Positions 32,124 to 40,833 of a stretch of 64,000 nucleotides of DNA are shown here, in pieces. The position numbers and the translations under genes are program-made. Position 1 is the first letter of the stretch. Each line of letters starts with the position of its first letter. The notes under the pieces were generated by a model. It had not been told where the DNA came from, did no database searches, and saw only the letters and a program-made list of their open reading frames with translations. The stretch spans positions 186,001 to 250,000 of the forward strand of contig NZ_JAAVKI010000003.1 in the NCBI RefSeq assembly GCF_011806525.1, written 5' to 3'. Origin of the DNA: Thalassospira sp. HF15 (lineage in GTDB: Bacteria > Pseudomonadota > Alphaproteobacteria > Rhodospirillales > Thalassospiraceae).

Positions 32124-32606
32124 TTACTGACGCGGTGTGTTTGGGCCGCCCATCAGCGCGCCGACGGCCATCACGGTCAGCTTTGCCCGCAGATCCGGGT
32201 CAAGCTCATCAAGATCACTTTGCTTGCTGCGCAGCGCCTTGACTGCCTCATTGATCAGTTCCTGACGATGGGCATCCTCTGGCGTTGCGATCTTGCTTTT
32301 CTTTTTGCCAAGTTTGGCATCCGCGGCATTCAGGGCCTTCATGATTTCGGTATGCGGGGCGTCTGCCTGCTCGGTCAGGGTTTCAGCAAGGGCCAGTGCA
32401 CGGGCTTCTTCAACCGACATGCCTTCATCCTGGTGGGCAAGGGCGCGGTCCTCAATGCGGCGTGCCTGACGCGCCTGGGCCGCTGTTTGCTCGGCCGTCG
32501 CGCTGTCACGCACGTGCAGGGATTGTGCGTCACTATAAGCCTGAATCGCATCCCGGCCCTTTTTGCCGACAAAGACGCGCATCAGCGTTTCCTTGAGCAA
32601 TCCCAT
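32124..32606 (-). CDS. Conserved-looking hypothetical protein, helical
   Basis: A 160-residue soluble, charged, almost wholly helical protein. The middle is Ala/Gln/Arg-rich (TAEQTAAQARQARRIED) and may form a coiled coil. The C-terminus has LDPDLRAKLTVMAVGALMGG. I recognise no domain. It is flanked by a terminator and the degenerate B12-like gene on the same strand. Confidence 0.7.
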   Translation of the reverse strand: MGLLKETLMRVFVGKKGRDAIQAYSDAQSLHVRDSATAEQTAAQARQARRIEDRALAHQDEGMSVEEARALALAETLTEQADAPHTEIMKALNAADAKLGKKKSKIATPEDAHRQELINEAVKALRSKQSDLDELDPDLRAKLTVMAVGALMGGPNTPRQ

Positions 32607-32719
32607 ACATTCGTCCCTTGATTAAACATGCCGCCTCAGAGTGCAACTGCTAAGCGACCAGTATGCGCCCAAAGGGTTTCGAAAACATTGCCCGCCGGTC
32701 AGCGAAATTTTGCAATGTT

Positions 32720-33181
32720 CTAAATATGTTGTGCAACCCGGCCTTCTTCAACTGCCAAAATATAGTCGATCAGGGCTTCGCAATCGCTTGTCTGCAGATG
32801 TTCAAGATCACAGACAAAATCAACATTGCCCGCTGCCGGGTCGTCAGCTTTGCCAACGATACCCACTTTGACATACTCGCCGTCCAGCGCATCAAGGGCG
32901 GCAATCAGATCGGCAACACTGACACGATCTTCTACCGTCAAGGATGTCCGGATAAGAACCAGCATATCGGCATCGCAATCAATGACCTGTCGGGCGATGG
33001 ATTGTGCATCGGAATGACCGGGCGCGACATCGACATCAAACCCCCCATCAGCAAACAGGGTGGCAACTTGTTTGTGGTGTTTTTCTTCGACTATCGATGC
33101 CGTCGCCAGAAGAAGCCGCGGGTGACGACCTTCCATCTCGGCAAATTTGGCCAGACTGCTCGCAAGTTGAGGAGACGTCAT
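32720..33181 (-). CDS. Degenerate cobalamin-binding-domain-like protein
   Basis: A 153-residue protein resembling the C-terminal B12-binding domain of methylmalonyl-CoA mutase: HPRLLLATASI, then KQVATLFADGGFDVDVAPG, IARQVIDCDADMLVLI and LIAALDALDGEYVKVGIVG line up in order. The DxHxxG motif that ligates cobalt is missing (the site reads VEEKHHKQ), so classical base-off B12 binding is unlikely. It is a free-standing domain without a catalytic partner nearby. It could be a sensor or a mutase accessory. The start at 33181 (MTSPQ) is preferred over one 14 codons upstream. Confidence 0.65.
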   Translation of the reverse strand: MTSPQLASSLAKFAEMEGRHPRLLLATASIVEEKHHKQVATLFADGGFDVDVAPGHSDAQSIARQVIDCDADMLVLIRTSLTVEDRVSVADLIAALDALDGEYVKVGIVGKADDPAAGNVDFVCDLEHLQTSDCEALIDYILAVEEGRVAQHI

Positions 33182-33305
33182 GTTACCTCGCTTGAAACTG
33201 CCCTTTGCCGTCCAACACGGCAAACCGGGCCAGCGCAGGTGCCCTGCGCAAGTTACAGTATCCCTGTCAAAACCTTGGCTGACAAGCTTTGCAATAAGAA
33301 GCCTG

Positions 33306-33968
33306 TTACCAACCCGTCATGATAAGCGGATCAACACCAATCACATGACCATGCCCGCCAAGGATAAGAACATAGAGAACAACACCCGCAAGAAGGTCAC
33401 GTCCCCGGACCGCGCCCTGCAGCAAGCCAGCAGGTGAAAAGCGTCGGGTTGCGCCAAGCAGCGCCGCCTGTTGATCAGGTGCAACTTCGCGCAGACGGAT
33501 TTTCTCCATGCGCCAGAAACCAATCAGGGCAAAAAGACCGCTGCCGCCAAAGAACATGACAGCCACCACATCACCATTGGCAATCATGTGTCCGATCCCC
33601 CAGATCATCATGCCCAGCAAAAGCGGATGGCGGCAGAAGCGATTGATGCCAGGTTTCGCCGGATCAAATCCTGTTTTTCGACCGATTGACAGCGGACAGG
33701 GTTGAAGAATGGCACATGCCCACAAAATACAGGCAGGTAACATCACAATAACAAGAAGCTGCGCCTGCCAGGTTTGATGGTCCCAAAGCAAAAACGACTC
33801 CGCGACAAGAACCTCGTGAATGACCCAGCCAAACAACAAAATTGACAGGACCGAGAAGCCGACAATGTAGGGACGATAGCCGATACGTCTGACAAGCCTT
33901 TCGCGCAGCAGCCCGGGTATGATATGGCCCGCAAGGAAAACGGTAATCGCAATGAAAAACCCGGTCAA
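33306..33968 (-). CDS. NnrU-like membrane protein
   Basis: A 220-residue membrane protein with six predicted hydrophobic segments. GINRFCRHPLLLGMMIWGIGHM and the following ANGD fit the NnrU/isoprenylcysteine-methyltransferase-like superfamily. NnrU was first linked to nitric oxide metabolism in denitrifiers; no denitrification genes are in this window, so the role here is open. It stands alone, divergent from gcrA. Confidence 0.8.
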   Translation of the reverse strand: MTGFFIAITVFLAGHIIPGLLRERLVRRIGYRPYIVGFSVLSILLFGWVIHEVLVAESFLLWDHQTWQAQLLVIVMLPACILWACAILQPCPLSIGRKTGFDPAKPGINRFCRHPLLLGMMIWGIGHMIANGDVVAVMFFGGSGLFALIGFWRMEKIRLREVAPDQQAALLGATRRFSPAGLLQGAVRGRDLLAGVVLYVLILGGHGHVIGVDPLIMTGW

Positions 33969-34039
33969 AACACGATCCCCTCTTTACATTGTGGCTTCAA
34001 CATGCAAATTGCCCTGTTCGCACGCGGGCGAAAGGATGC

Positions 34040-34044
34040 GAATC
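34040..34044. promoter_or_regulatory. GANTC methylation site upstream of gcrA
   Basis: A GAATC site lies 123 bases before the gcrA start. In alphaproteobacteria CcrM methylates GANTC and GcrA-dependent promoters use such sites. One site in about 200 bases is near chance expectation, so this is only suggestive. Confidence 0.3.
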
Positions 34045-34166
34045 TCCAAGCCCCTTGCGTTACACGATATTAGCGGATACCTCTGTATCCCTGTTTGACA
34101 TCGAACAACAAGCCCTTGCCGTGGGATACTCCGACGGCAGACCAAGAAATACGGAATATACTCGAA

Positions 34167-34607
34167 ATGAGCTGGACGCCGGAAAAGATTGAATTGCTGA
34201 CCTCGCTCTGGAATCAGGGCTGGACCACGGCACGCATCGGTGAGGAACTCGGCGTCGGCAAGAATGCTGTCGTTGGCAAGGCACACCGCCTCGGGCTGCC
34301 AAAGCGCCCGTCCCCGATCCAGCGCCGTGCCGAGGAAGCAGAAAAGAAGACGGCACCGGCCCCCAAACAACAGACCAAAGGCATTTCGATCTTTGATCTG
34401 GGCCCGGGCATGTGCCGCTGGCCGTTTGGCGATCCGGGCGATGATGACTTCCATTTCTGCGGCAAAAAGAATGTTCCGAGCAAGCCCTATTGCGACGAGC
34501 ATTGCGCTGCGGCCTATCTGAACGGCAAGAATCCCCGCGAAGACAATCCCCCTGCACAGCAAGGTGCGGCGGGCGCCAAAGGTCCGCAGGCTGCAAACAA
34601 GAAATAA
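34167..34607 (+). CDS. gcrA: Cell-cycle regulator GcrA
   Basis: GcrA, 146 residues, a sigma-70 cofactor that activates promoters carrying CcrM-methylated GANTC sites during the alphaproteobacterial cell cycle. The N-terminal DNA-binding domain (residues 1-45) is MSWTPEKIELLTSLWNQGWT with GKNAVVGKAHRLGLP. The linker is Lys/Ala/Gln-rich. The C-terminal sigma-binding part has DLGPGMCRWPFGDPGDDDF and the Cys/His cluster FCGKKNV..YCDEHC. The ATG at 34167 matches the family start. No ccrM or ctrA is in the window. Confidence 0.96.
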   Translation: MSWTPEKIELLTSLWNQGWTTARIGEELGVGKNAVVGKAHRLGLPKRPSPIQRRAEEAEKKTAPAPKQQTKGISIFDLGPGMCRWPFGDPGDDDFHFCGKKNVPSKPYCDEHCAAAYLNGKNPREDNPPAQQGAAGAKGPQAANKK

Positions 34608-34650
34608 GTCGCATGCGTGCGATACGGCATCTCACGATGCCAACAAAGAT

Positions 34651-34686
34651 AAAAAGGCCGCCCATATATCGGGCGGCCTTTTTGTT
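34651..34686 (+). terminator. Terminator between gcrA and the convergent MFS gene
   Basis: AAAAAGGCCGCCC and GGGCGGCCTTTTT form a perfect 13-bp stem with a 7-base loop and a T run; the flanking A run makes it bidirectional. Confidence 0.92.
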
Positions 34687-34711
34687 TATTCGCTGCCCGC
34701 TTACGTCGTCC

Positions 34712-35980
34712 TTAGGCGGGATGAAGCTGGGGAGATTTGTATCCCTTGACCACCTCATTGCCCGGTTCCGGATCGTGCGGCACATTCAGTGCCAGCACCA
34801 GTGAAACAAAGGCCATGGCGGCACCTGCCAGGAACACCGCGCCCGGCGAAATCAGCCACAGCAATCCGAAGGCTGCCGGAATGAAGACCGCCGCGATATG
34901 GTTGATCGTAAAGCTGACACCGGCCGTCGAGGAAATATCAGCCGGATCGGCAATCTTCTGGAAATAGGTTTTGATGGCGATCGCCAGTGCGAAGAACAGG
35001 TGATCAATCACATACAGTCCGCCGGCCAGTACGTGGTTTTCAACAAAGGCGTAGGAGATGAAAACAATGAACAGTCCTGCATATTCAAATATCAATGCGC
35101 GGCGTTCGCCCCATTTGCCAATCATCTTGCCGATCTTTGGTGCAAGAAACATGTTGATCACGTGGTTTAGCAAATACAGCAGCGTGATGGTTGCCGCGTC
35201 ATAACCAAACTTTTCAACCATCAGGAAGCCGGCAAAGACGGTAAAGATCTGACGGCGGGCACCACTCATGAAAGTCAGCGCATAATAAAGCCAATACCGT
35301 TTGCGCAGGATCAGTTTCTTGGTTTGCGGGTGGGCATCGGAAAATTTCGGGAATGCCCCCCAGACAAACAGTGCAGCAAGGATCGTCAGCGCCCCGCCGA
35401 ACAGATAGACATAACGATATTCAACGCTGAACACTTCCAGCATGACCCAGACCATGCCAAACATCACCAGCGACGAAATCGATTTTGCTGAAAGCTGCCG
35501 GCCCATGACCATTGCGGTTCGGTCCTTGCGCACCCATTGAAGCGACAAGGCCTGCTGCATCGTTTCAAAGTAGTGGAAGCCGATCGACATCAGAACCGTC
35601 GTGCAATAAAGCCCGATCACTGTCGGGAAATAGCCCGAAATCGCAACGCCAATGCCAAGTACAAGCAACGAGATAACGGCAAATGTCTGTTCGCGCAGGA
35701 TCAACAGCACAAAGATCGCGGTGAAGGCAAGAAAACCCGGGATTTCACGTAGCGACTGCAAAATCCCGATCTCACGCCCGGTAAAGTCGGCCATTTCGAT
35801 CGAAAAGTTGTTTAAAAGCGCCATCCAGGTCGAAAAGGACAATGGCATGGCCGCTGCCATCACGATCAACAGGACTTCCGGATTGCGCCAGCCCTTATGG
35901 ACCGGGGCTGCAGGTGCGTTGGTCGCATCACCAAGTGGGGCCGCGTGATTGCTGGCTTCGGGTATGATTTCCTTGGACAT
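34712..35980 (-). CDS. MFS transporter
   Basis: A 422-residue permease with about twelve membrane segments and hydrophilic ends. The loop-2-like region ANFSIEMADFTGREIGILQS and KMIGKWGERRALIFEYAGL are consistent with the major facilitator superfamily. The substrate is unknown. The ATG at 35980 has AGGAGAAGAA immediately upstream. It is divergent from an AraC-type regulator that probably controls it. Confidence 0.88.
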   Translation of the reverse strand: MSKEIIPEASNHAAPLGDATNAPAAPVHKGWRNPEVLLIVMAAAMPLSFSTWMALLNNFSIEMADFTGREIGILQSLREIPGFLAFTAIFVLLILREQTFAVISLLVLGIGVAISGYFPTVIGLYCTTVLMSIGFHYFETMQQALSLQWVRKDRTAMVMGRQLSAKSISSLVMFGMVWVMLEVFSVEYRYVYLFGGALTILAALFVWGAFPKFSDAHPQTKKLILRKRYWLYYALTFMSGARRQIFTVFAGFLMVEKFGYDAATITLLYLLNHVINMFLAPKIGKMIGKWGERRALIFEYAGLFIVFISYAFVENHVLAGGLYVIDHLFFALAIAIKTYFQKIADPADISSTAGVSFTINHIAAVFIPAAFGLLWLISPGAVFLAGAAMAFVSLVLALNVPHDPEPGNEVVKGYKSPQLHPA

Positions 35981-36134
35981 TTCTTCTCCTGGGACAGGGC
36001 CGCTTTGGTGGCAAAGACCGTGTCTCATCTTGTGCGTTTTGGAATGCGACCAAGTTAAACCTGTCCGATCCGTCTGTCTTGCGTTAATCTGCCATCATAT
36101 ATCGCAATCAGGACATTTTGAGTTTCACCACGGC

Positions 36135-36935
36135 ATGGTTCATATCCTAAACACCTTTGACGGACGCCCGGAGCATCACAACAAGGTCCCTCGCCCCCGG
36201 GAATTGCCACGGGCGGTATATGTGCGGGTCAGTGACATGCCAGCGGGCTATCACGTCGCCGCGCATAGCCACGACTGGAACCAGCTTTTATATGCGATTG
36301 AAGGCACAATGACCGTGGTGACGGAGGCCGGGATGTGGGTCGTACCACCACAGCGCGCGGTGTGGGTTCCCCCGCACACGCAGCATGCCGTGACCTGTAC
36401 AGGCTTTACCCGTGCACGCCATCTATATATCGGTCGGGATGTTGACACCAATCTGCCCGACCGTTGCATGGTTCTGGAAGTCAGTCCGCTTTTGCGTGAA
36501 CTGATTCGCGCAGCAACGGAAATCCCCGTCGAGTATGATGAGGACGGCGAAGAAGGACGGCTGATCCGTGTATTGCTGGATCAGATCAAGGCGCCAGATC
36601 AGGACAAGCTCCACCTGCCTGCCCCAAAGGATCCTCGACTGGCAAGAATTTGCGATCATTTGCAAGGTGATCCGGCGGATAACCGCACGCTTGAGGATTG
36701 GGCAAAGGTCTGCGGTGCATCCAGCCGCACATTGGCGCGACTGTTCCAACGTGAAACCGGCATGCCGTTTCGCGAATGGCGGCAGAAGCTTCGGCTCCTT
36801 TATGCGCTTGAAAAGCTTGCCAATGACCGGTCGATCACGGAAATCGCCCTTGATCTGGGATACGAAACCCCATCGGCCTTCATTGCAATGTTTCGCAAGG
36901 TCACCGGACGGACACCGGGAAGTTATTTTCGCTAA
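36135..36935 (+). CDS. AraC-family regulator with cupin sensor domain
   Basis: A 266-residue regulator. The N-terminal cupin (about 30-125) has AAHSHDWNQLLYAIEGTMTV and PPHTQHAV. The C-terminal AraC DNA-binding domain (about 160-264) has two helix-turn-helix units, including SSRTLARLFQRETGMPFREW and ITEIALDLGYETPSAFIAMF, ending FRKVTGRTPGSYFR. The start at 36135 gives a normal-length protein. It is divergently placed 154 bases from the MFS gene, a typical regulator/efflux arrangement. Confidence 0.92.
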   Translation: MVHILNTFDGRPEHHNKVPRPRELPRAVYVRVSDMPAGYHVAAHSHDWNQLLYAIEGTMTVVTEAGMWVVPPQRAVWVPPHTQHAVTCTGFTRARHLYIGRDVDTNLPDRCMVLEVSPLLRELIRAATEIPVEYDEDGEEGRLIRVLLDQIKAPDQDKLHLPAPKDPRLARICDHLQGDPADNRTLEDWAKVCGASSRTLARLFQRETGMPFREWRQKLRLLYALEKLANDRSITEIALDLGYETPSAFIAMFRKVTGRTPGSYFR

Positions 36936-36946
36936 GCCCGGAACAG

Positions 36947-37525
36947 TCAGTGTTCGTATCGCGTCACGCTTGGTTTCGGCGGAAGGATATCGTGGTCCGG
37001 TTCAAGATATGTTCCATACCGCTTCGTCACTTTGCCATGATCCACACTGGGCGTTTGCCCGTTTGCGCACATGTTATGAAGCTGGACCATCAATTCTGAT
37101 GACCAACCGCTTCGTTGGTGCGGCGAACTTCGGTCTGTCTGATTGGAAAACTTGTCATTGCTGAGCCGATCAAGGCGTTTATCCGCCTTCGGTGAGATCG
37201 TCCCATCAAGATGCCTGACACGAAGACCTTCGATAAATGCCATCATTTCCATCACGGACTTCAGCATTCTGAAGCTGTCTTCGAAGGTTCGCGTTACCGC
37301 GACTGATGCTTCGTCAATATAGTCGGAAAACAATCCATCTATCGCCGTGTCAGAAGGCTCATCACCATTTGTTTCAGTTTCTACCAGAAACTTCCACGCC
37401 TGATGATTAGGCTCATTCACGCGACGTCCGGGAAGAATATGGCTGTTAGGCCCCCAATCACGGCCCAAACCGTTACAATTGGCTTCTCCCTTCCGGCGCG
37501 CCGGATGTGGTGTACAAGACATCAT
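36947..37525 (-). CDS. Hypothetical protein, paralogue of the 37803-38285 gene
   Basis: A 192-residue soluble protein of unknown family. A central helical stretch (FEDSFRMLKSVMEMMAFIEGL) and a C-terminal block (SGWSSELMVQLHNMCANGQT) align without gaps to the neighbouring gene's product. The C-terminal block also resembles the W-x-x-E-...-L-...-G-x-T pattern of the GcrA DNA-binding helix bundle. The leader contains TTCTCTGGGG a few bases before the start, as in the paralogue. The stop lies 11 bases from the convergent AraC gene's stop. Confidence 0.6.
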   Translation of the reverse strand: MMSCTPHPARRKGEANCNGLGRDWGPNSHILPGRRVNEPNHQAWKFLVETETNGDEPSDTAIDGLFSDYIDEASVAVTRTFEDSFRMLKSVMEMMAFIEGLRVRHLDGTISPKADKRLDRLSNDKFSNQTDRSSPHQRSGWSSELMVQLHNMCANGQTPSVDHGKVTKRYGTYLEPDHDILPPKPSVTRYEH

Positions 37526-37802
37526 CTCTAACCCCAGAGAACAACATTAAGCTTCACTGATATTCATGTCCTTAACATGAACGCAGATCTTCCCACTCTG
37601 TGAACGGACATGTGTCTTATTATTGCGTGCAATACTATCTCAAGCTGCCTGCTCAAAATGCACATTTCATCCATATAGATATTCAAATTACCCAGAAATG
37701 GCGGAAATTGACCGTTCAAGCACTCAAAAGTACTTTGCACCGCCACTGATGGCGCGCCTTGGCGCTACTGCCACGAGATTTCAGGATATCAGGGTCAAGA
37801 CC

Positions 37803-38285
37803 CTAGTTTCGCAGTGTTTCCGAATGGTCGGTTGAAGACCTTGTATCGTTGACCGGGACGATCTTCTGCCCAAACAGTTTTGCACTTTGGTGCCTGATTG
37901 GTTCCGGGGTCCAGTCACGTTCGAACATGGTTTGGATTTCTGCCAGAACGCCAGGTGCCCAGCCTGTTTTGGCCCCAGTTTGTGCGCCAGAATCTTCGCA
38001 ATTACCTGTCATTTCGGCGGTACGGTCGGTTGCTGCTGACAATACCTTGTCATTTGCACAAGACCGCATGCCCTCAAGAACGAGGATCATCCGTGCCAGC
38101 GGCGCGAGTGTCTCGTGATCAGGTTCGCAAAATTCTGTATTGGCAGATTCAGATGAACACTCATTCTCGGCGTTCATCGTTTTCGCATCATTCAGTTCTG
38201 ACGGTGCGGCCCTTTCCGGGCGGTCACAGTCGCGCTTTTCCGCGCGCGATGTTAGTCGCGCTGACGGCATCTCAATCAGATCCAT
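37803..38285 (-). CDS. Hypothetical protein, paralogue of the 36947-37525 gene
   Basis: A 160-residue soluble acidic protein (longer in-frame start at 38309 possible). GGGGGAG lies just before the ATG at 38285. The C-terminal half (ARMILVLEGM..., then TGWAPGVLAEIQTMFERDWT) is colinear with the paralogue downstream. It also matches the GcrA N-terminal pattern at W, P, hydrophobic positions, a second W-T and I. The N-terminal half is unstructured and rich in Glu/Asn/Ser. Function unknown; it could be a DNA-binding or adaptor protein. Confidence 0.6.
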   Translation of the reverse strand: MDLIEMPSARLTSRAEKRDCDRPERAAPSELNDAKTMNAENECSSESANTEFCEPDHETLAPLARMILVLEGMRSCANDKVLSAATDRTAEMTGNCEDSGAQTGAKTGWAPGVLAEIQTMFERDWTPEPIRHQSAKLFGQKIVPVNDTRSSTDHSETLRN

Positions 38286-38309
38286 ATTCTCCCCCAGAGA
38301 AAATATCAC

Positions 38310-38698
38310 TTCACACTGATAACTCCGGCCCTTGTTTTTTTATTTTGATCAGAGGCCGGTCATATTTTTCATCCATTTAACATGTGGATTGCAGTCCCGA
38401 TGCACGAAGCGTCCAAAAAAATATGCAAAGCGTCCAAGATCGACAGATTGTCTCAAGACATACACCAGATTGACGGGTCGTTTGGCCCCGCACCGGCATC
38501 GTCGGGCTCGCGACGCTACGAAATCATATTATTTTTGAACATAATAATATTCGGAATTATACCTTTTGGACTTTGACGGGCAGAATAAACTGTTCCTATT
38601 ATACAAAAGATCTGGAGCTATTCGACTCTAGAGCGTGGCACCAAAATGACCGGCGCAAGTAGCGTTGTTTGCTTTGAAAGCAAAACCGGGGATCAGGC
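38310..38698. other. AT-rich intergenic region with inverted repeat
   Basis: No gene is supported. The stretch is clearly more AT-rich than its surroundings. An inverted repeat ATATTATT/AATAATAT with a 9-base spacer lies at 38526-38550. It separates the 160-residue gene (-) from the AraC gene (+), so it should hold both promoters. Confidence 0.6.
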
Positions 38699-39742
38699 AT
38701 GACAGACACACCACAGAACACGCACACCTTTTTCACCGTCAATGACCTTCCAATGTCAGTGCGTTATGACATTTGGAAAAGCAGCATTGACTGCATATTC
38801 GATGTCGAAACCGTTCCAGAAATCCGCAAAAATGATTTCCATGCGACGGTCGATGCCGATCTTCTGGGATCGATGATGCTGGCACGCACCGTCAGCAAGC
38901 ATCAGTTCTGGTCGCGCAGCGAAGCCGCAATCGCCAATGACGGCATGGACCATTATATGGTTCAGTATTTCCATGGCGGAGGCATGTCTTCGGAAGAAGG
39001 CAAGGACGGTCAAACAATTGCCCATGGCGGATTGCTGTTTCAGGACCTTTCTCAGGTCGCGCGAGCGGTGACGACTGATTTTGACAATCTGGTGATGATC
39101 TTTCCAAGGCAGCTTCTTGAAAGTCGTTTGACGCTTCCCGAAGATCACAATATGCGGTTTCTGAGCCCGCGTGATCCGATGGTGCAAATTCTTGCCAGTC
39201 TGATGTTGTCTTTCAAGGAAAACGCACATTCTTTCAGTCCCGAACAGGCCAGCGTGCTGGAAAATAGCTTTGTCGAAATGCTGGCCTCCTGCCTGAATTC
39301 GGCCCGTGGCGGAACATCTGAAACGACCCACAAGCGCCAAAACCTTGAGACCATGGCTCTGGTCCGCCAATATTTCCGCAAGAACTTCACGTCCCCTGAT
39401 CTGACACCGGACCGCGCGGCGAAGGAACTTGGGATATCGCGCTCCAAGCTCTATCAACTGATGGAGGATTATGGCGGGGTCTATCGCTTTATCCGCGACT
39501 TGCGCCTGCGCCACGCGATGGCTCTGCTCGGGTCCCCGAAAGAAAGCAAGCGGTCTCTTTATGACATTGCGCTTGAATGCGGCTTTGCAAGCGACACCAG
39601 CTTCATCCGCGCTTTTCGCGAAAAGTACAACATGACCCCGGGTGACTTCCGCCGTAATGCCCAAAACGGTCGACAGGATATAATTCATCCAAGCGACGAA
39701 GAGCGTGATCGACGATACGAGGAATGGCTGCACTCGCTGTAA
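38699..39742 (+). CDS. AraC-family transcriptional regulator
   Basis: A 347-residue regulator. The N-terminal part (about 15-200) resembles the AraC-binding-like domain (VRYDIWKSSIDCIFDVETVP, HYMVQYFHGG). The C-terminal domain (about 225-325) has two helix-turn-helix units (AAKELGISRSKLYQLMEDYG; YDIALECGFASDTSFIRAF), ending REKYNMTPGDFRR. Inducer and targets unknown. The nearest gene on the same strand is a DMT transporter 134 bases on, a possible target. Confidence 0.92.
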   Translation: MTDTPQNTHTFFTVNDLPMSVRYDIWKSSIDCIFDVETVPEIRKNDFHATVDADLLGSMMLARTVSKHQFWSRSEAAIANDGMDHYMVQYFHGGGMSSEEGKDGQTIAHGGLLFQDLSQVARAVTTDFDNLVMIFPRQLLESRLTLPEDHNMRFLSPRDPMVQILASLMLSFKENAHSFSPEQASVLENSFVEMLASCLNSARGGTSETTHKRQNLETMALVRQYFRKNFTSPDLTPDRAAKELGISRSKLYQLMEDYGGVYRFIRDLRLRHAMALLGSPKESKRSLYDIALECGFASDTSFIRAFREKYNMTPGDFRRNAQNGRQDIIHPSDEERDRRYEEWLHSL

Positions 39743-39876
39743 TGCGATCGATTTGTGAGTGAGTGCATTGAATTATCGTGCAGTCTGACATGAGAATTTA
39801 TCAGTATTGCCCATTCTGAACTTGCGATATTCCTGACAATCAGGTCCGCCACCTGCCACTTTTCAGGAAAATCCCG

Positions 39877-40806
39877 ATGAACAGTTTCTGGTCTGGAATA
39901 GGGTTACGCCTTGCCGCGACCGGATTGTTCGGCGTGATGAATTTGTTTGTCCGCTTGGCATCGTTTGATGCCCCAACCGGGCAGATCGTCTTCTGGCGCA
40001 GCAGTGTGGCGCTGATACCAATTGTGCTGTACCTCATCTGGCGCAAAGAATTTCCCAGAGCCCTGAGAACCAAACGCCCGCTTGGTCACCTCAAGCGCAG
40101 CACATATGGCTGCATTTCGATGTTTCTGGCTTTTGTCTCGCTGGCCTATCTGCCACTTGCCCTTGCCACCGCCCTTGGCTTTCTGGCGCCACTGATCCTG
40201 ATCCCTGTTGCGATCATCACGCTTCGCGAAAATCCCGGCTGGCTTGTCATCGGTGCGACCATTGGCGGGTTTGCCGGCGTGTTCCTGATGCTGTGGCCAA
40301 CGCTGTCGACCCCGGGGCTGGATCATAACACCCTGATCGGGATTGGTGCCGGCGTTGCCTTTGCGGTTACCACCGCCTTTGCCAAGGTACAGATCAAGGC
40401 GCTTACAACCACGGAGCCATCGGGCACGATTGCCTTTTACTTTGCCGTGATCTGTTCCATCGGTGGGCTTTTGACGATCCCGTTTGGCTGGGCACCACTT
40501 TCAATGAACAGTCTTGTTTTCTTAATGGGAGCAGGGCTGACCGGTGGACTTGCTCATATCGCGATGACAGAGGCTTTGGCACGCGCACCTGCCTCGACGC
40601 TGTCGGCCTTTGAATATACCGCGATGATTTGGGCGATCATTCTTGATCTTGTGGTATTTGGCGTTTTGCCAGCCCCCGTCAGCCTGATGGGCGGCGTCCT
40701 GATCGTTCTGGCCGCGGCATTGGTGATGTTTAACGATCAGATCATCGCACTGGTCGCCCGCGCATTTCGCAAATCAGGCCAAACTGCGGACAGCCCGGCG
40801 GAATAA
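39877..40806 (+). CDS. DMT/EamA family transporter
   Basis: A 309-residue inner-membrane protein with about ten membrane helices in two EamA repeats. Typical patterns are FGVMNLFVRLA at the start and the second-repeat region GLTGGLAHIAMTEALARAPAS. Such proteins usually export metabolites or amino acids. AGGAAAA precedes the ATG. Convergent with the ketopantoate-reductase-like gene. Confidence 0.92.
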   Translation: MNSFWSGIGLRLAATGLFGVMNLFVRLASFDAPTGQIVFWRSSVALIPIVLYLIWRKEFPRALRTKRPLGHLKRSTYGCISMFLAFVSLAYLPLALATALGFLAPLILIPVAIITLRENPGWLVIGATIGGFAGVFLMLWPTLSTPGLDHNTLIGIGAGVAFAVTTAFAKVQIKALTTTEPSGTIAFYFAVICSIGGLLTIPFGWAPLSMNSLVFLMGAGLTGGLAHIAMTEALARAPASTLSAFEYTAMIWAIILDLVVFGVLPAPVSLMGGVLIVLAAALVMFNDQIIALVARAFRKSGQTADSPAE

Positions 40807-40833
40807 TTGCTGATCAGCAAATTCTCTGTGCCA

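Noticed and set aside
38756-39733. Minus-strand frame opposite the AraC regulator
   Set aside because: Shadow frame without protein-like features.
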